The notes under the pieces: generated by a model
Database searches by the model: none
What the model was told of the DNA's origin: nothing
Seen by the model: the letters and a program-made list of their open reading frames with translations, nothing else
Translations under genes and position numbers: made by a program
DNA from: Chitinophaga niabensis
Lineage (GTDB): Bacteria > Bacteroidota > Bacteroidia > Chitinophagales > Chitinophagaceae
DNA: 64,000 bases
Direction: 5' to 3'
Assembly (NCBI RefSeq): GCF_900129465.1
Contig: NZ_FSRA01000001.1
Coordinates: forward strand, 3,102,482 to 3,166,481
Shown here: positions 35,517-43,548 of the stretch, piece by piece
Layout: each line of letters begins with the position of its first letter
Position numbering within the stretch: the stretch's first letter is position 1

Positions 35517-36129
35517 AAATAGGATCAATATGAGTACCGGGTTCCATATCAAATAAAGGATTGATCAGGCCATCTTTAATACCGTATACCCAGCCGTGGA
35601 GCGTAGGCCGTTGTTCTTTGGCCCAGGCTTCCTGGATGGTGATGGTCTTGGCCAGGTTCATCACCTGTTCCTGCACGTTCAGTTCTATGAGGCGGTCCAC
35701 CCGTTTATCTTCAGAATCCAGCGCATCAACTTCATCCCTGTGAAAGCGGTACACATCTTTGATATGTTTCAGCCAGGGATTGATGATACCAAAGTTCTCG
35801 TTAGTGAGCGCGGCTTTCACCCCTCCGCAACCATAGTGGCCTACTACAAGCACATGTTCCACCTTTAATACCTTCACGGCATATTCCAATACGGTAAGCA
35901 GGTTCAGATCCGTAGCCACTACCATATTAGCAACATTGCGGTGTACGAATATTTCTCCCGGTTCTGTATTAGTGATCTCATTGGCCGGCACGCGACTGTC
36001 CGAACAACCGATCCAGAGGAATTTGGGCGACTGCTGGTTTTGCAGGCGTTTGAAAAAGTCCTTATCAGCTGCTACTTTATTCGCAGCCCACACTTTGTTG
36101 TTCGCTAGTAGTTGTTCAAATATATCCAT
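35500..36129 (-). CDS. Beta-class carbonic anhydrase
   Basis: 209 residues. Interconverts CO2 and bicarbonate. Zinc ligands and dyad are visible: CSDSRVPANE (Cys and Asp-Arg) near residue 42, and HYGCGGVKAAL (His and Cys) near 98. FVHRNVANMV is also family-typical. Cytoplasmic, no signal. It is followed, with overlap, by the unknown lipoprotein and preceded by an enoyl-CoA hydratase 12 bases upstream. Confidence 0.94.
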   Translation of the reverse strand: MDIFEQLLANNKVWAANKVAADKDFFKRLQNQQSPKFLWIGCSDSRVPANEITNTEPGEIFVHRNVANMVVATDLNLLTVLEYAVKVLKVEHVLVVGHYGCGGVKAALTNENFGIINPWLKHIKDVYRFHRDEVDALDSEDKRVDRLIELNVQEQVMNLAKTITIQEAWAKEQRPTLHGWVYGIKDGLINPLFDMEPGTHIDPIYEFNV

Positions 36130-36141
36130 CTGTTTAATCTT

Positions 36142-36915
36142 TTATTTGCCGGTAAATACGGGGGGCCTTTTTTCCATAAAAGCCTGCATCCCTTCTTTCT
36201 GATCTTCTGAAGCAAAGAGAAGGTAAAAGTTCTTACGCTCAAAATGCAACCCTTCTTCCAATGTACTGTCAAATGCCCTGAGTACGGACTCTTTAGCCAT
36301 CTTCACAGCCAGGGGGCTTAACTGGGCAATTTCGGCAGCCAGCCGGAATGCTTCCGTTAAATATAACTCAACAGGAACAATTTTGTTGATCAAACCTGCC
36401 TGTAAAGCTGCTTCTGCCGTAATAAATCTTCCGGTGAGCACCATTTCCATGGCCAATGCTTTGCCTACGGCCCTGGTTAAACGCTGTGTACCTCCTGCGC
36501 CGGGCATTACCCCTATCCTGATCTCCGGTTGCCCGAACCGGGCGGATTCGCTGGCAACGATCATATCGCAGAGCATAGCCAGTTCACAGCCCCCGCCCAA
36601 TGCAAAACCGCTAACGGCAGCTATGAGGGGTTTCTTTATTTTCTTTATGGTATCCCAGGTGCTGAACTGGTCTACATTATACATGTCTATAGCAGTTTTA
36701 CCGGCCATCTGCTTAATGTCCGCACCTGCGGCAAAAGCTTTGTCGTTTCCGCTGATAATGATCACGCGTACCTGGTCATCTTCGTCCAGGGCCTTTAATG
36801 TATCCCTTAGTTCCTGCATCAGCTGGAGGTTGAGGGCATTCAGTTCCTTGGGGCGGTTTAGCTGGATATGCGCAATATAGGGCTGCGCCTGTTGGTGTAT
36901 GATGATGAATTCCAT
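36142..36915 (-). CDS. Enoyl-CoA hydratase
   Basis: 257 residues, crotonase fold. Adds water to trans-2-enoyl-CoA. Oxyanion-hole segments are KAFAAGADIKQM and SGFALGGGCELAM; the two catalytic Glu positions lie in GGGCELAM and FGQPEIRIGVMPGAGG. The ATG at 36915 follows the DUF3667 stop by one base and is preferred over an in-frame ATG at 36927 that would overlap it. Beta-oxidation is the likely pathway. Confidence 0.92.
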   Translation of the reverse strand: MEFIIIHQQAQPYIAHIQLNRPKELNALNLQLMQELRDTLKALDEDDQVRVIIISGNDKAFAAGADIKQMAGKTAIDMYNVDQFSTWDTIKKIKKPLIAAVSGFALGGGCELAMLCDMIVASESARFGQPEIRIGVMPGAGGTQRLTRAVGKALAMEMVLTGRFITAEAALQAGLINKIVPVELYLTEAFRLAAEIAQLSPLAVKMAKESVLRAFDSTLEEGLHFERKNFYLLFASEDQKEGMQAFMEKRPPVFTGK

Positions 36916-36916
36916 A

Positions 36917-37930
36917 TTACAATGCAATTGCGGCTATAATAATAACATAAGCCAAAAGTATGATAATCGCACCGGTTCCGTAACATGCTAAGATTAAAAT
37001 TGATTTTAACAGCGCTTTGCCCACAGAACCACCATAGAACCGCTTCAAGGCAATAATGAAATAGATGTAAACGATCAGTGTCATCCAGCCATACAGTCCG
37101 CTGTAATGCCAGAACTGATAGATCAGCAACGTTATTAAGGATAGAACAAAGATCAAAGTATGGATGTGGATAGTGAAGATGGCATGCTCCGTGTAATACA
37201 TCTTCCTTCGGAAATAGGCCATTTTCAACAGCAGGGCAAAGAATGGCAGCAGAATGAACATCAGCTTCGGTAAATTATGCTGCAGCGTTTCGCCAATAGT
37301 TCTTTGCGCCTCCTGGCCCCCGTATTGTACTTTTATACTCCGGTGCATAATGGCGCGCATCACAAAACCATCTTTTTCCTTCTCCGGCAATGTTTGCTGA
37401 AGGGAATCATACCTGGCCAATGCCTCTTTTACAGTGGTGCCAGAGCCCTGCGTAAAAACAGTACCCGTATTAATTGCATTCACCTGCTCTCTCAACTTTG
37501 CAGAATCCTCTGCGCCTCTCGCAATAGAATCCAGCAATAACGATTTCTTTTTTTCCAGTTTGCTGGTTGTTTTCTCCAGCTTGGCATTCATTTTATCCAG
37601 GTCCTTTTCGTCTGAATGATTGAAAAAGCTCAGTACCAGGAAGAAAACAAAGGAAGTAAAAATGTACAGGCGGATGGGATTTACATAATCCATCCGGCGC
37701 CCGTCCACATACTGCTTTGTCAGCAATCCGGGTTTGGTAAAGAGGTATTTGAAAGTGAGCAGGAACTTAGAATCATAGTGCGTGATATCCTGGAAAAAGT
37801 GGCTTACCAGGTGGCTGAAAGGTTCCTTGGTTTCAATGTTCTCCTGGCCGCAATGGGAACAGAAGCGGTCTGTTACTTCAGTACCACAGTTAAGGCAAGT
37901 TGGGTCGCTTCTTAAGTGTTGTGTTTTCAC
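36917..37930 (-). CDS. DUF3667 membrane protein with zinc ribbon
   Basis: 337 residues. The N-terminus has a zinc ribbon (CLNCGTEV, then CSHCGQEN), followed by HFFQDITHYDSKFLLTFKYL and a hydrophobic helix near 90, a charged coiled-coil region (about 107-150) and four further membrane helices at the C-terminus. This is the DUF3667 family, frequent in Bacteroidota and of unknown role. Encoded one base upstream of the enoyl-CoA hydratase. A possible -7 element TATCTTTA lies at 37959-37966 on the minus strand. Confidence 0.85.
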   Translation of the reverse strand: MKTQHLRSDPTCLNCGTEVTDRFCSHCGQENIETKEPFSHLVSHFFQDITHYDSKFLLTFKYLFTKPGLLTKQYVDGRRMDYVNPIRLYIFTSFVFFLVLSFFNHSDEKDLDKMNAKLEKTTSKLEKKKSLLLDSIARGAEDSAKLREQVNAINTGTVFTQGSGTTVKEALARYDSLQQTLPEKEKDGFVMRAIMHRSIKVQYGGQEAQRTIGETLQHNLPKLMFILLPFFALLLKMAYFRRKMYYTEHAIFTIHIHTLIFVLSLITLLIYQFWHYSGLYGWMTLIVYIYFIIALKRFYGGSVGKALLKSILILACYGTGAIIILLAYVIIIAAIAL

Positions 37931-38006
37931 GATTTAGGTTTGGCAGGTTTAGGAGGGCTAAAGATAGCGGAATTATAAATTATATTCCCGGGATATACGT
38001 TTTGTT

Positions 38007-38014
38007 TATTTTTG
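38007..38014 (+). promoter_or_regulatory. -7 element for the YD-repeat protein gene
   Basis: TATTTTTG matches TAnnTTTG and lies 27 bases before the ATG at 38042; it overlaps a possible TTG start at 38012, which makes the ATG the real start. No clear -33 TTG is seen. Confidence 0.5.
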
Positions 38015-38041
38015 TGCGTTCCTAAACGGAGCATTCATTTT

Positions 38042-38881
38042 ATGGGCATATTAAGAACATTCATATCCGCCGCCAGCCTGTTGCTGGTTATTTCCAGCGC
38101 CCAGGCGCAGTATTACTACCAGGACGTGTACATTACACAGCAAACAGCGGCTACAATGGCCTTATTCAAGAGCAACAAGGTGAGTTTCCAGCATGTTAAA
38201 ACGCTGGATGCTAACCAGGAGGAAGACCGTAATTTTATCTGCATCCGGGGTATGAACCCTACTCACCGGCAAATGCGTACCCTTACCCAAAGCAGTGTAA
38301 GCGGTCGTTCTGTAGTTGTTTCCACCTTTAACAATGCCGGCAAACTAACCAAATCGGTAGACAGCGTGGAGAACAGCATCAGCACCATGCAATACCAATA
38401 CACGCAGGATGGCCGCCTGGAAGAGATCCAGACCGGTTCCCGCGGAAGGGAGGATAAGTTCACGATGACAGAGAACCGCCGGTACGTGTATGATACGCTC
38501 GGGCGTTTGAAGGCCATGATCCTGAAAAAGGGAGGCCTGGATTCCACAGTGGTAAAATTCACAACAGACGCAGAAGGCAGGGTGACCGAGGAGGCACAGC
38601 CCGGCCGCCAGCGCGTATATTACAACTACGACAGCAAAGGCCGTTTAACCGATGTGCTCCGCTTCCACCCTACCCGGAAAAAGATGCTGCCGGACTATAG
38701 TTTTGAGTATGATGCGAATGGAAAATTAACGCAGATGACAGTGGTGAATATTCAGAGCGGCGACTACCTGATCTGGAAATACAGTTATGATGCCAAAGGA
38801 TTACCCCAGGCTGAAGAGTGCTCTGGTAAAGAGAAAACGACCTTAGGCATGGTGCGTTATACGTATGAATATTTTCAATAA
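38042..38881 (+). CDS. Secreted protein with YD/RHS-like repeats
   Basis: 279 residues with a Sec signal peptide (MGILRTFISAASLLLVISSAQAQ). Four loosely repeated segments of the YD type are visible: RYVYDTLGRLKAM, YNYDSKGRLTDVL, FEYDANGKLTQMT and YSYDAKGLPQAEE. The YD fold forms beta-rich shells in RHS proteins, but this protein is far too short to be a toxin-delivery RHS and has no toxin tip. Surface or periplasmic binding role is possible. Alone on its transcript, before the tRNA genes. Confidence 0.75.
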   Translation: MGILRTFISAASLLLVISSAQAQYYYQDVYITQQTAATMALFKSNKVSFQHVKTLDANQEEDRNFICIRGMNPTHRQMRTLTQSSVSGRSVVVSTFNNAGKLTKSVDSVENSISTMQYQYTQDGRLEEIQTGSRGREDKFTMTENRRYVYDTLGRLKAMILKKGGLDSTVVKFTTDAEGRVTEEAQPGRQRVYYNYDSKGRLTDVLRFHPTRKKMLPDYSFEYDANGKLTQMTVVNIQSGDYLIWKYSYDAKGLPQAEECSGKEKTTLGMVRYTYEYFQ

Positions 38882-38893
38882 GTAAAAAAATAC

Positions 38894-38923
38894 TTGGCAG
38901 ATTTAAAACAATTCCTATCTTTG
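38894..38923 (+). promoter_or_regulatory. Promoter of tRNA-Gly
   Basis: TTG at 38894-38896, 19 bases, TATCTTTG at 38916-38923. It lies 32 bases before the tRNA. Confidence 0.75.
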
Positions 38924-38954
38924 CAATCCCAACAAAAAAAGTTCTTATTCATAC

Positions 38955-39030
<76 letters not shown>

Positions 39031-39038
39031 TACAAGCG

Positions 39039-39067
39039 TTCCAAACTGCCTTCAGTTTGGAATTTTT
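39039..39067 (+). terminator. Terminator between the two tRNA genes
   Basis: TTCCAAACTG, loop CCTT, CAGTTTGGAATTTTTG. A 10-bp stem and T run just after tRNA-Gly; tRNA-Leu then needs its own promoter (weak TACATTTA at 39095-39102). Confidence 0.85.
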
Positions 39068-39113
39068 GTTTAAAGTTCTTTGTGAATGTTTAATTACATT
39101 TACAAGGCAGGAT

Positions 39114-39199
39114 ACCCTGGTGGTGGAATTGGTAGACACGCCGGACTTAAAATCCTGTGAGCTGCAAGGCTCGTACGGGTTCGACTCCCGTCTGGGGTA
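39114..39199 (+). tRNA. tRNA-Leu(TAA)
   Basis: 86 bases with a long variable arm. Acceptor ACCCTGG pairs with CTGGGGT (two wobbles) and the discriminator is A. The anticodon TAA is at 39148-39150 in loop CTTAAAA; the D-arm has TGGTGGAATTGGTAGACACG and the T-arm ACGGGTTCGACTCCCGT. CCA is not encoded. The anticodon stem appears to have one C/T mismatch. Confidence 0.95.
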
Positions 39200-39226
39200 C
39201 ACGACGGAATACCGTCAAAATAGTTT

Positions 39227-39256
39227 AAGGGTTGCTCAACATGAGCAACCCTTTTT
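39227..39256 (+). terminator. Terminator after tRNA-Leu
   Basis: AAGGGTTGCTC, loop AACAT, GAGCAACCCTTTTT. Confidence 0.9.
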
Positions 39257-39409
39257 CATTGAACTTTATTGCGTCATACATTGCACCGGTTACTGGTTTC
39301 CTGGTCCTTCGCTTAATTATGGCCTGAGTCATTTAAAAAAATTTCTACTTTTGTGATATGAGGATGACCGTAATGTTATAATATAAATTTTCAAGTCCTA
39401 TAAAATTGA

Positions 39410-39424
39410 TGTCCCGTAGGGACA
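39410..39424. repeat. Short palindromic TGTCCC-GTA-GGGACA element
   Basis: A six-base inverted repeat with a 3-base spacer in an otherwise AT-rich stretch before the PhyH gene. Palindromes of this form are dispersed in several Bacteroidota genomes; only one copy is seen here. Confidence 0.4.
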
Positions 39425-39461
39425 CTAAGTTTTTATTGTCTGAACTTTTATATTACCCATT

Positions 39462-40250
39462 ATGCATAGCACCTTAAACTCACAACAAATACACTCATTT
39501 GTTACTGATGGCTTTGTTCGTATCGACAACGCTTTTTCTGCCGATCTTGCCATCGAAGCCAGAAATATACTTTGGAAAGATATTCCCGCCGATCCAAACG
39601 ATAGCACCACCTGGACGCAGCCTGTAGTTTGGCTGGGTATGTATACCGGAGAGCCCTTTATTAAGGCTGCCAATACCAGTATTCTTCATAGCGCATTTGA
39701 CCAATTAGTTGGTAAGGAGAGATGGATACCCTGCATGAGCATGGGCGCATTTCCCGTTCGTTTTCCATCAGAGACAGATTCCGGTGATACCGGCTGGCAT
39801 GTAGATGCAGGCTTTGCCGGTGCTGATCCTAACGACTTTTTCGCCGCCAGGGTCAATGTACATTCCAAAGGCCGTGGCCTGCTGATGCTGTTCCTGTTTT
39901 CAGATATAACTGAACTGGATGCGCCAACGAGGTTGCTAAAAGGATCACATCTGGATGTTGTCAAACTGTTGGAACCAGAAGGTGAAGAAGGCCTATCTTT
40001 CATGGAGCTGGCCGGTAAATTACCGGAATTACCTGCCAGGGAAGAAGCACTGGCCGTTGGAAACGCCGGTACTGTATATCTTTGTCATCCATTCTTAGTT
40101 CATGCCGCACAGCGGCATAGAGGCAAAACGCCAAAGTTTATGGCACAACCACCGCTGTTAATCAGGAGTCCGTTTGACATTCGTAGCACAGGCCCCTGCA
40201 GCCCGGTTGAGGAAGCTATAAGAAATGCAATAGCCATTTCCCGCATTTAA
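39462..40250 (+). CDS. Phytanoyl-CoA dioxygenase (PhyH) family protein
   Basis: 262 residues. The jelly-roll Fe(II)/2-oxoglutarate oxygenase fold is suggested by GDTGWHVDAGF (HxD iron ligands near residue 112), LLMLFLFSDI and HPFLVHAAQRH with the distal His near 209, and GTVYLCHP. The family hydroxylates diverse small molecules; the substrate is unknown and no biosynthetic partner is adjacent. Cytoplasmic, no signal peptide. Codon use is somewhat more AT-rich than the core genes before it. Confidence 0.8.
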   Translation: MHSTLNSQQIHSFVTDGFVRIDNAFSADLAIEARNILWKDIPADPNDSTTWTQPVVWLGMYTGEPFIKAANTSILHSAFDQLVGKERWIPCMSMGAFPVRFPSETDSGDTGWHVDAGFAGADPNDFFAARVNVHSKGRGLLMLFLFSDITELDAPTRLLKGSHLDVVKLLEPEGEEGLSFMELAGKLPELPAREEALAVGNAGTVYLCHPFLVHAAQRHRGKTPKFMAQPPLLIRSPFDIRSTGPCSPVEEAIRNAIAISRI

Positions 40251-40261
40251 AATAAGCAGAC

Positions 40262-40289
40262 ATCCGGGGATGCGATCGCATCCCCGGAT
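40262..40289. repeat. Perfect 28-bp palindrome
   Basis: ATCCGGGGATGCGA followed directly by its exact reverse complement. The centre is GCGATCGC. It lies 12 bases after the PhyH stop. It could fold into a strong hairpin, but no T run follows on the plus strand (next bases ATATATCC), so it is not a standard terminator. Confidence 0.9.
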
Positions 40290-40345
40290 ATATCCGTATC
40301 TCAGGTATTGCGAAAAGTTGTTTGAATTTGTATTTTAGAGATCTT

Positions 40346-41407
40346 ATGATAAGATCAAAACACCTGTTCGTTTCAGTTATACTTTTATGCACATCTATTA
40401 TAGCAAACGCGCAGCATGCAGATAAAGGGCTAAAAGATCATTACAAAAACTACTTCCCTATCGGCGTAGCCATCACACCCCGTCATTTGCAGGACTCCTC
40501 CACCAGCTCCTTCATACTCAGGCATTTCAATAGCCTCACGCCAGAAAACGTGATGAAAATGGAACCAATACATCCGGAAGAAGACCGGTATAATTGGGGA
40601 GGTGCAGATGCAATCGTTCGTTTTGCAACGGAAAACGGGTTGAAAGTCAGGGGCCATACCCTCTGCTGGCATAACCAGGCACCGAAATGGATGTTTTACG
40701 ATGCAGCAGGCAAACTGGTAGGCAAAGACACCTTATTGAACAGATTGCGTAAACACATCCATAATGTGGTGAGTCGTTATAAAGGCAGGATCTATGCCTG
40801 GGACGTAGTAAATGAAGCCGTTTCAGACCGGCAGAACGAGTTTCTTCGTAATTCCCTATGGTATCAGATCTGCGGGGAAGATTTTATTGCGCATGCATTC
40901 CGGTATGCACATGAAGCAGACCCGAATGCCGTTTTATTCTACAATGATTACAACACAGAAAATCCGGCAAAAAGAGACAAGATATATCGCCTGCTTAAAA
41001 TGCTGCGTGATGCAAACGTACCAGTTCATGCTATTGGCCTGCAGGGCCACTGGTCCGTTACAGATCCATCAAGAGAATTACTTACGTCTGCTATCGAACA
41101 ATATGCATCGCTTGGAATCAAAATACAGATCACCGAACTGGACGTATCTGTTTTCACCAACGATAAAATGCCTGAACAACGCCATTTCACGCCAGAACAG
41201 GAGCAGCTACAGGAACAGCAATATGCTATGTTCTTCAACACATTCAGAAGATATCGTGATGTGATCACCGGCGTTACTTTCTGGAATATTTCAGACCGTT
41301 CCAGCTGGCTGGATAATTTCCCCGTGAGAGGCAGGAAAAACTATCCACTGTTATTCGATGAAAATCTTCAGCCTAAAAAGGCATACCAGAAGGTGATCGA
41401 CTTCTAA
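40346..41407 (+). CDS. Secreted endo-1,4-beta-xylanase, GH10
   Basis: 353 residues with a Sec signal (IRSKHLFVSVILLCTSIIANAQ). Hydrolyses xylan. GH10 TIM-barrel landmarks: LTPENVMKMEPIHPE, VRGHTLCWHNQAPKW, WDVVNEAV with the acid/base Glu near residue 156, and ITELDVS with the nucleophile Glu near 263; FWNISDRSSWLD closes the barrel. No carbohydrate-binding module is attached. A TATTTTAG, one base from consensus, lies at 40330-40337. It is not part of a SusC/SusD locus within the window. Confidence 0.95.
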   Translation: MIRSKHLFVSVILLCTSIIANAQHADKGLKDHYKNYFPIGVAITPRHLQDSSTSSFILRHFNSLTPENVMKMEPIHPEEDRYNWGGADAIVRFATENGLKVRGHTLCWHNQAPKWMFYDAAGKLVGKDTLLNRLRKHIHNVVSRYKGRIYAWDVVNEAVSDRQNEFLRNSLWYQICGEDFIAHAFRYAHEADPNAVLFYNDYNTENPAKRDKIYRLLKMLRDANVPVHAIGLQGHWSVTDPSRELLTSAIEQYASLGIKIQITELDVSVFTNDKMPEQRHFTPEQEQLQEQQYAMFFNTFRRYRDVITGVTFWNISDRSSWLDNFPVRGRKNYPLLFDENLQPKKAYQKVIDF

Positions 41408-41507
41408 ACCTTCTTCTCCCGGAGATGTAAAAATTGTTCACCAACCTCAGAAAATCAGTAAGATGTTCAAGAACCTCCCGTCATCCGTACATCTAATTAA
41501 TTAGTTA

Positions 41508-41535
41508 AAAAAGCTGCTGAAAAGCGGCCTTTTCT
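41508..41535 (+). terminator. Terminator after the xylanase gene
   Basis: AAAAAGCTGCT, loop GAAA, AGCGGCCTTTTCT with one wobble and one bulge. Confidence 0.6.
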
Positions 41536-41595
41536 ATTTAGTAAATGTAATTTTATCTGTGCCGAATTCGCACAACGATCATTTAATAACACATT

Positions 41596-42108
41596 ATGCT
41601 TCCTCCGATAATAACAACTGCACGGTACATACTAAAGCCGTACACTGTAAATGACCTGAGCAGGTTCCTTGAAATTTCCCTTGATAAGGAAGTTTCTCAG
41701 TTCATGGGAGGCACTGCCGATAATGCAGAAGAAGAAACAAAACTCTTTTATAAAATATTCGACATCTATTCTAAAGATACTGAAAGGTGGTTCTGGATCT
41801 GGGGCGTGTATTCAGACAATAAGCTCTGCGCTCACATGGAACTTAAGCAAACAGATACTACCAACAGCGATGAACTGGAAATAGTATATATGGTACATCC
41901 GGAAGAAAGAAGAAAAGGGTTGATGAGTGAAGTTTTGTCTGTTATAAAACAAAATCAGCATAAATGGGATAAGAGAATTACGGCAACTGTTTACCCGGAA
42001 AATAAAAAGTCTATTGCCCTTCTGGAAAAATGGGGGATTGAAAAAACAGAAACCAGGATAAATGAAAGCAATAATAGACCTTATTTAAAACTTCTGCTTA
42101 CCGTGTAG
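41596..42108 (+). CDS. GNAT family N-acetyltransferase
   Basis: 170 residues of the RimJ/RimL-like type. ELEIVYMVHPEERRKGLMSEVL holds the acetyl-CoA loop, and TVYPENKKSIALLEKWG is the usual motif B end. Substrate unknown. It stands alone, convergent with the winged-helix regulator, with 13 bases between stops. Confidence 0.85.
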   Translation: MLPPIITTARYILKPYTVNDLSRFLEISLDKEVSQFMGGTADNAEEETKLFYKIFDIYSKDTERWFWIWGVYSDNKLCAHMELKQTDTTNSDELEIVYMVHPEERRKGLMSEVLSVIKQNQHKWDKRITATVYPENKKSIALLEKWGIEKTETRINESNNRPYLKLLLTV

Positions 42109-42121
42109 CCAAACCTTCCTG

Positions 42122-43030
42122 TCAGCTAATTTCAAGCTTATATCCCTTTCCTCGTATAACAACAATTTTGATGTTCGGATCAGGTTCCAGCTTTTTCCTG
42201 AGTTTTGATATGAACATATCCAGGCTGCGCCCCACAATAACTCCTTCATCTTCCCATATCTCTTTTTGCAGCCGGCTTCGCTCTATGGTCTCGTTGGGAG
42301 ACGATGCGAAAACGTGCAATACACGGGTTTCCGTTCCGGTCAGGTCTATTGTCTCTCCATTTACTATGAGGTTCCGGTTCTTCGCATCGAACAACACCGA
42401 ACCTAAAGTGAATATACTGGCATCACTTGTATCCTGAACTTCAGGTAAATCTCTTCGCGGCCTAGCAGACCTCAAAAAAATAAAACCAACAAATGCTAAA
42501 AATGGCAGGCCACCCAGGAGATATACATTCCTGGCTGTATTCATTCCTGTCGGTTTGAATTTAATGTTGATCATATAGTTTGCCCTGGGTTGTACTCTTC
42601 CTTTGCATGCTACAATATCATCCTTTTTATTTTTGGATATAGCATATCCATAGGCTACACTGGAGTTGTCGGAATTCAGAACGTTAACTACATAGTCGCT
42701 TACGAGGGGATCTTTGCCCAACCAACGCCGGGTAGTATTCACCAGGGATTCCGGTTGAAAGGTCAGATCCTTCTCAAACCTTATCTGGTATTCGTTTTCT
42801 GCAACCTTTTTTACCGGGAGTATCCTTGAAGTACTGTCACCCGACTGCAGGAGTACTTCATGTCCGATCCCACGGAGCAACATTTCCCTTCTGGCAGTAG
42901 CAAAGTCGTTACTGCCGGCCATACTGAAAGCCACGCAGATTACGGCGATAAACGAGAGTAATATCAATCCGAACAGGTACTTGCCTTTCCCGGAGAGGAA
43001 GTTTCGGCTATCAGATATACGATTTACCAT
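42122..43030 (-). CDS. Membrane-anchored winged-helix (OmpR/PhoB-type) regulator
   Basis: 302 residues. A short tail and a hydrophobic helix (FGLILLSFIAVICVAF, near 20-36), an extracytoplasmic region of about 130 residues, a second helix (VYLLGGLPFLAFVGFIFL, near 169-186), then a cytoplasmic C-terminal winged helix (about 209-302) with LTGTETRVLHVFASSP, RSLDMFISKLRKKLE and IRGKGYKL. There is no receiver domain. This is a one-piece transmembrane sensor-regulator with its DNA-binding domain at the C-terminus, the reverse of ToxR/CadC. Direct TTTACA repeats across its own start are candidate operators. It faces a frameshifted lipoprotein gene. Confidence 0.85.
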   Translation of the reverse strand: MVNRISDSRNFLSGKGKYLFGLILLSFIAVICVAFSMAGSNDFATARREMLLRGIGHEVLLQSGDSTSRILPVKKVAENEYQIRFEKDLTFQPESLVNTTRRWLGKDPLVSDYVVNVLNSDNSSVAYGYAISKNKKDDIVACKGRVQPRANYMINIKFKPTGMNTARNVYLLGGLPFLAFVGFIFLRSARPRRDLPEVQDTSDASIFTLGSVLFDAKNRNLIVNGETIDLTGTETRVLHVFASSPNETIERSRLQKEIWEDEGVIVGRSLDMFISKLRKKLEPDPNIKIVVIRGKGYKLEIS

Positions 43031-43060
43031 TTATTTACAAAGTTTACATTTCTATTTACA
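43023..43060. promoter_or_regulatory. Direct TTTAC(A/C) repeats at the regulator start
   Basis: TTTACC at 43023 and TTTACA at 43034, 43043 and 43055, spaced 11, 9 and 12 bases. OmpR/PhoB-type proteins bind such direct repeats about one helical turn apart. They overlap the first codons and the leader of the winged-helix gene and precede the divergent lipoprotein gene. Confidence 0.45.
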
Positions 43061-43117
43061 ATCCTGATTCTCAGGCTGAAAGATATCAAAGTAATTTAGC
43101 TGAATTAAAAGTAAAAA

Positions 43118-43508
43118 ATGAAATACATACAGCTATACGTTTTGTTCCTGACGCCTGTTTTACAGACTTCCTGTGGACAAAACCAAACAAATCTACCTAA
43201 AGATAATCCAAAGCCTGAAATCAAAGACATAGTCACTGCCTATGGGCCTGATACGATGGTCCGTAATGTAAAAAAAGGCAGAAATGGCACCATTCTGATG
43301 AATGCCTGGGCACTTTCACGTTATGATGCAAAGTCCTTGTACGATAAAATGTCCGTTGTAACAGGAATTAAGGCAAGAGGAGGCGGGGATTTTCCGGGGA
43401 TACCGGAAGTTAACGATGCAAGCATTTGGTTCGGATCTATGAAACGGAGTGCATCGTTATGATAGAAAGACCATTACCGGCTTTAAAAGTAAAGCAGGTC
43501 AGCAATAA
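43118..43508 (+). pseudogene. Frameshifted lipoprotein with propeller-type repeats
   Basis: An ATG at 43118 gives a lipoprotein start (LFLTPVLQTSCGQ) and a segment typical of two-component-regulator propeller repeats (GRNGTILMNAWALSRYDAKSL). The frame stops at 43462 after WFGSMKRSASL. If one A of AAA (43442-43444) is dropped, reading continues WFGSMNGVHRYDRKTITGF to a TAA at 43506-43508, the classic W-F-G-S-x-x-G-V-x-R-Y-D propeller motif. So there is a one-base insertion. The restored protein, about 129 residues, is still much shorter than propeller proteins and has perhaps two repeats, suggesting internal loss as well. A sequencing error cannot be excluded. Confidence 0.7.
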
Positions 43509-43548
43509 TGAGTATATCCAATTTAAAAACATTTATCAATTGTTATCA

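Noticed and set aside
38042..38881. Polymorphic RHS toxin.
   Set aside because: Only four YD-like segments, no RHS core or toxin tip, no immunity gene.
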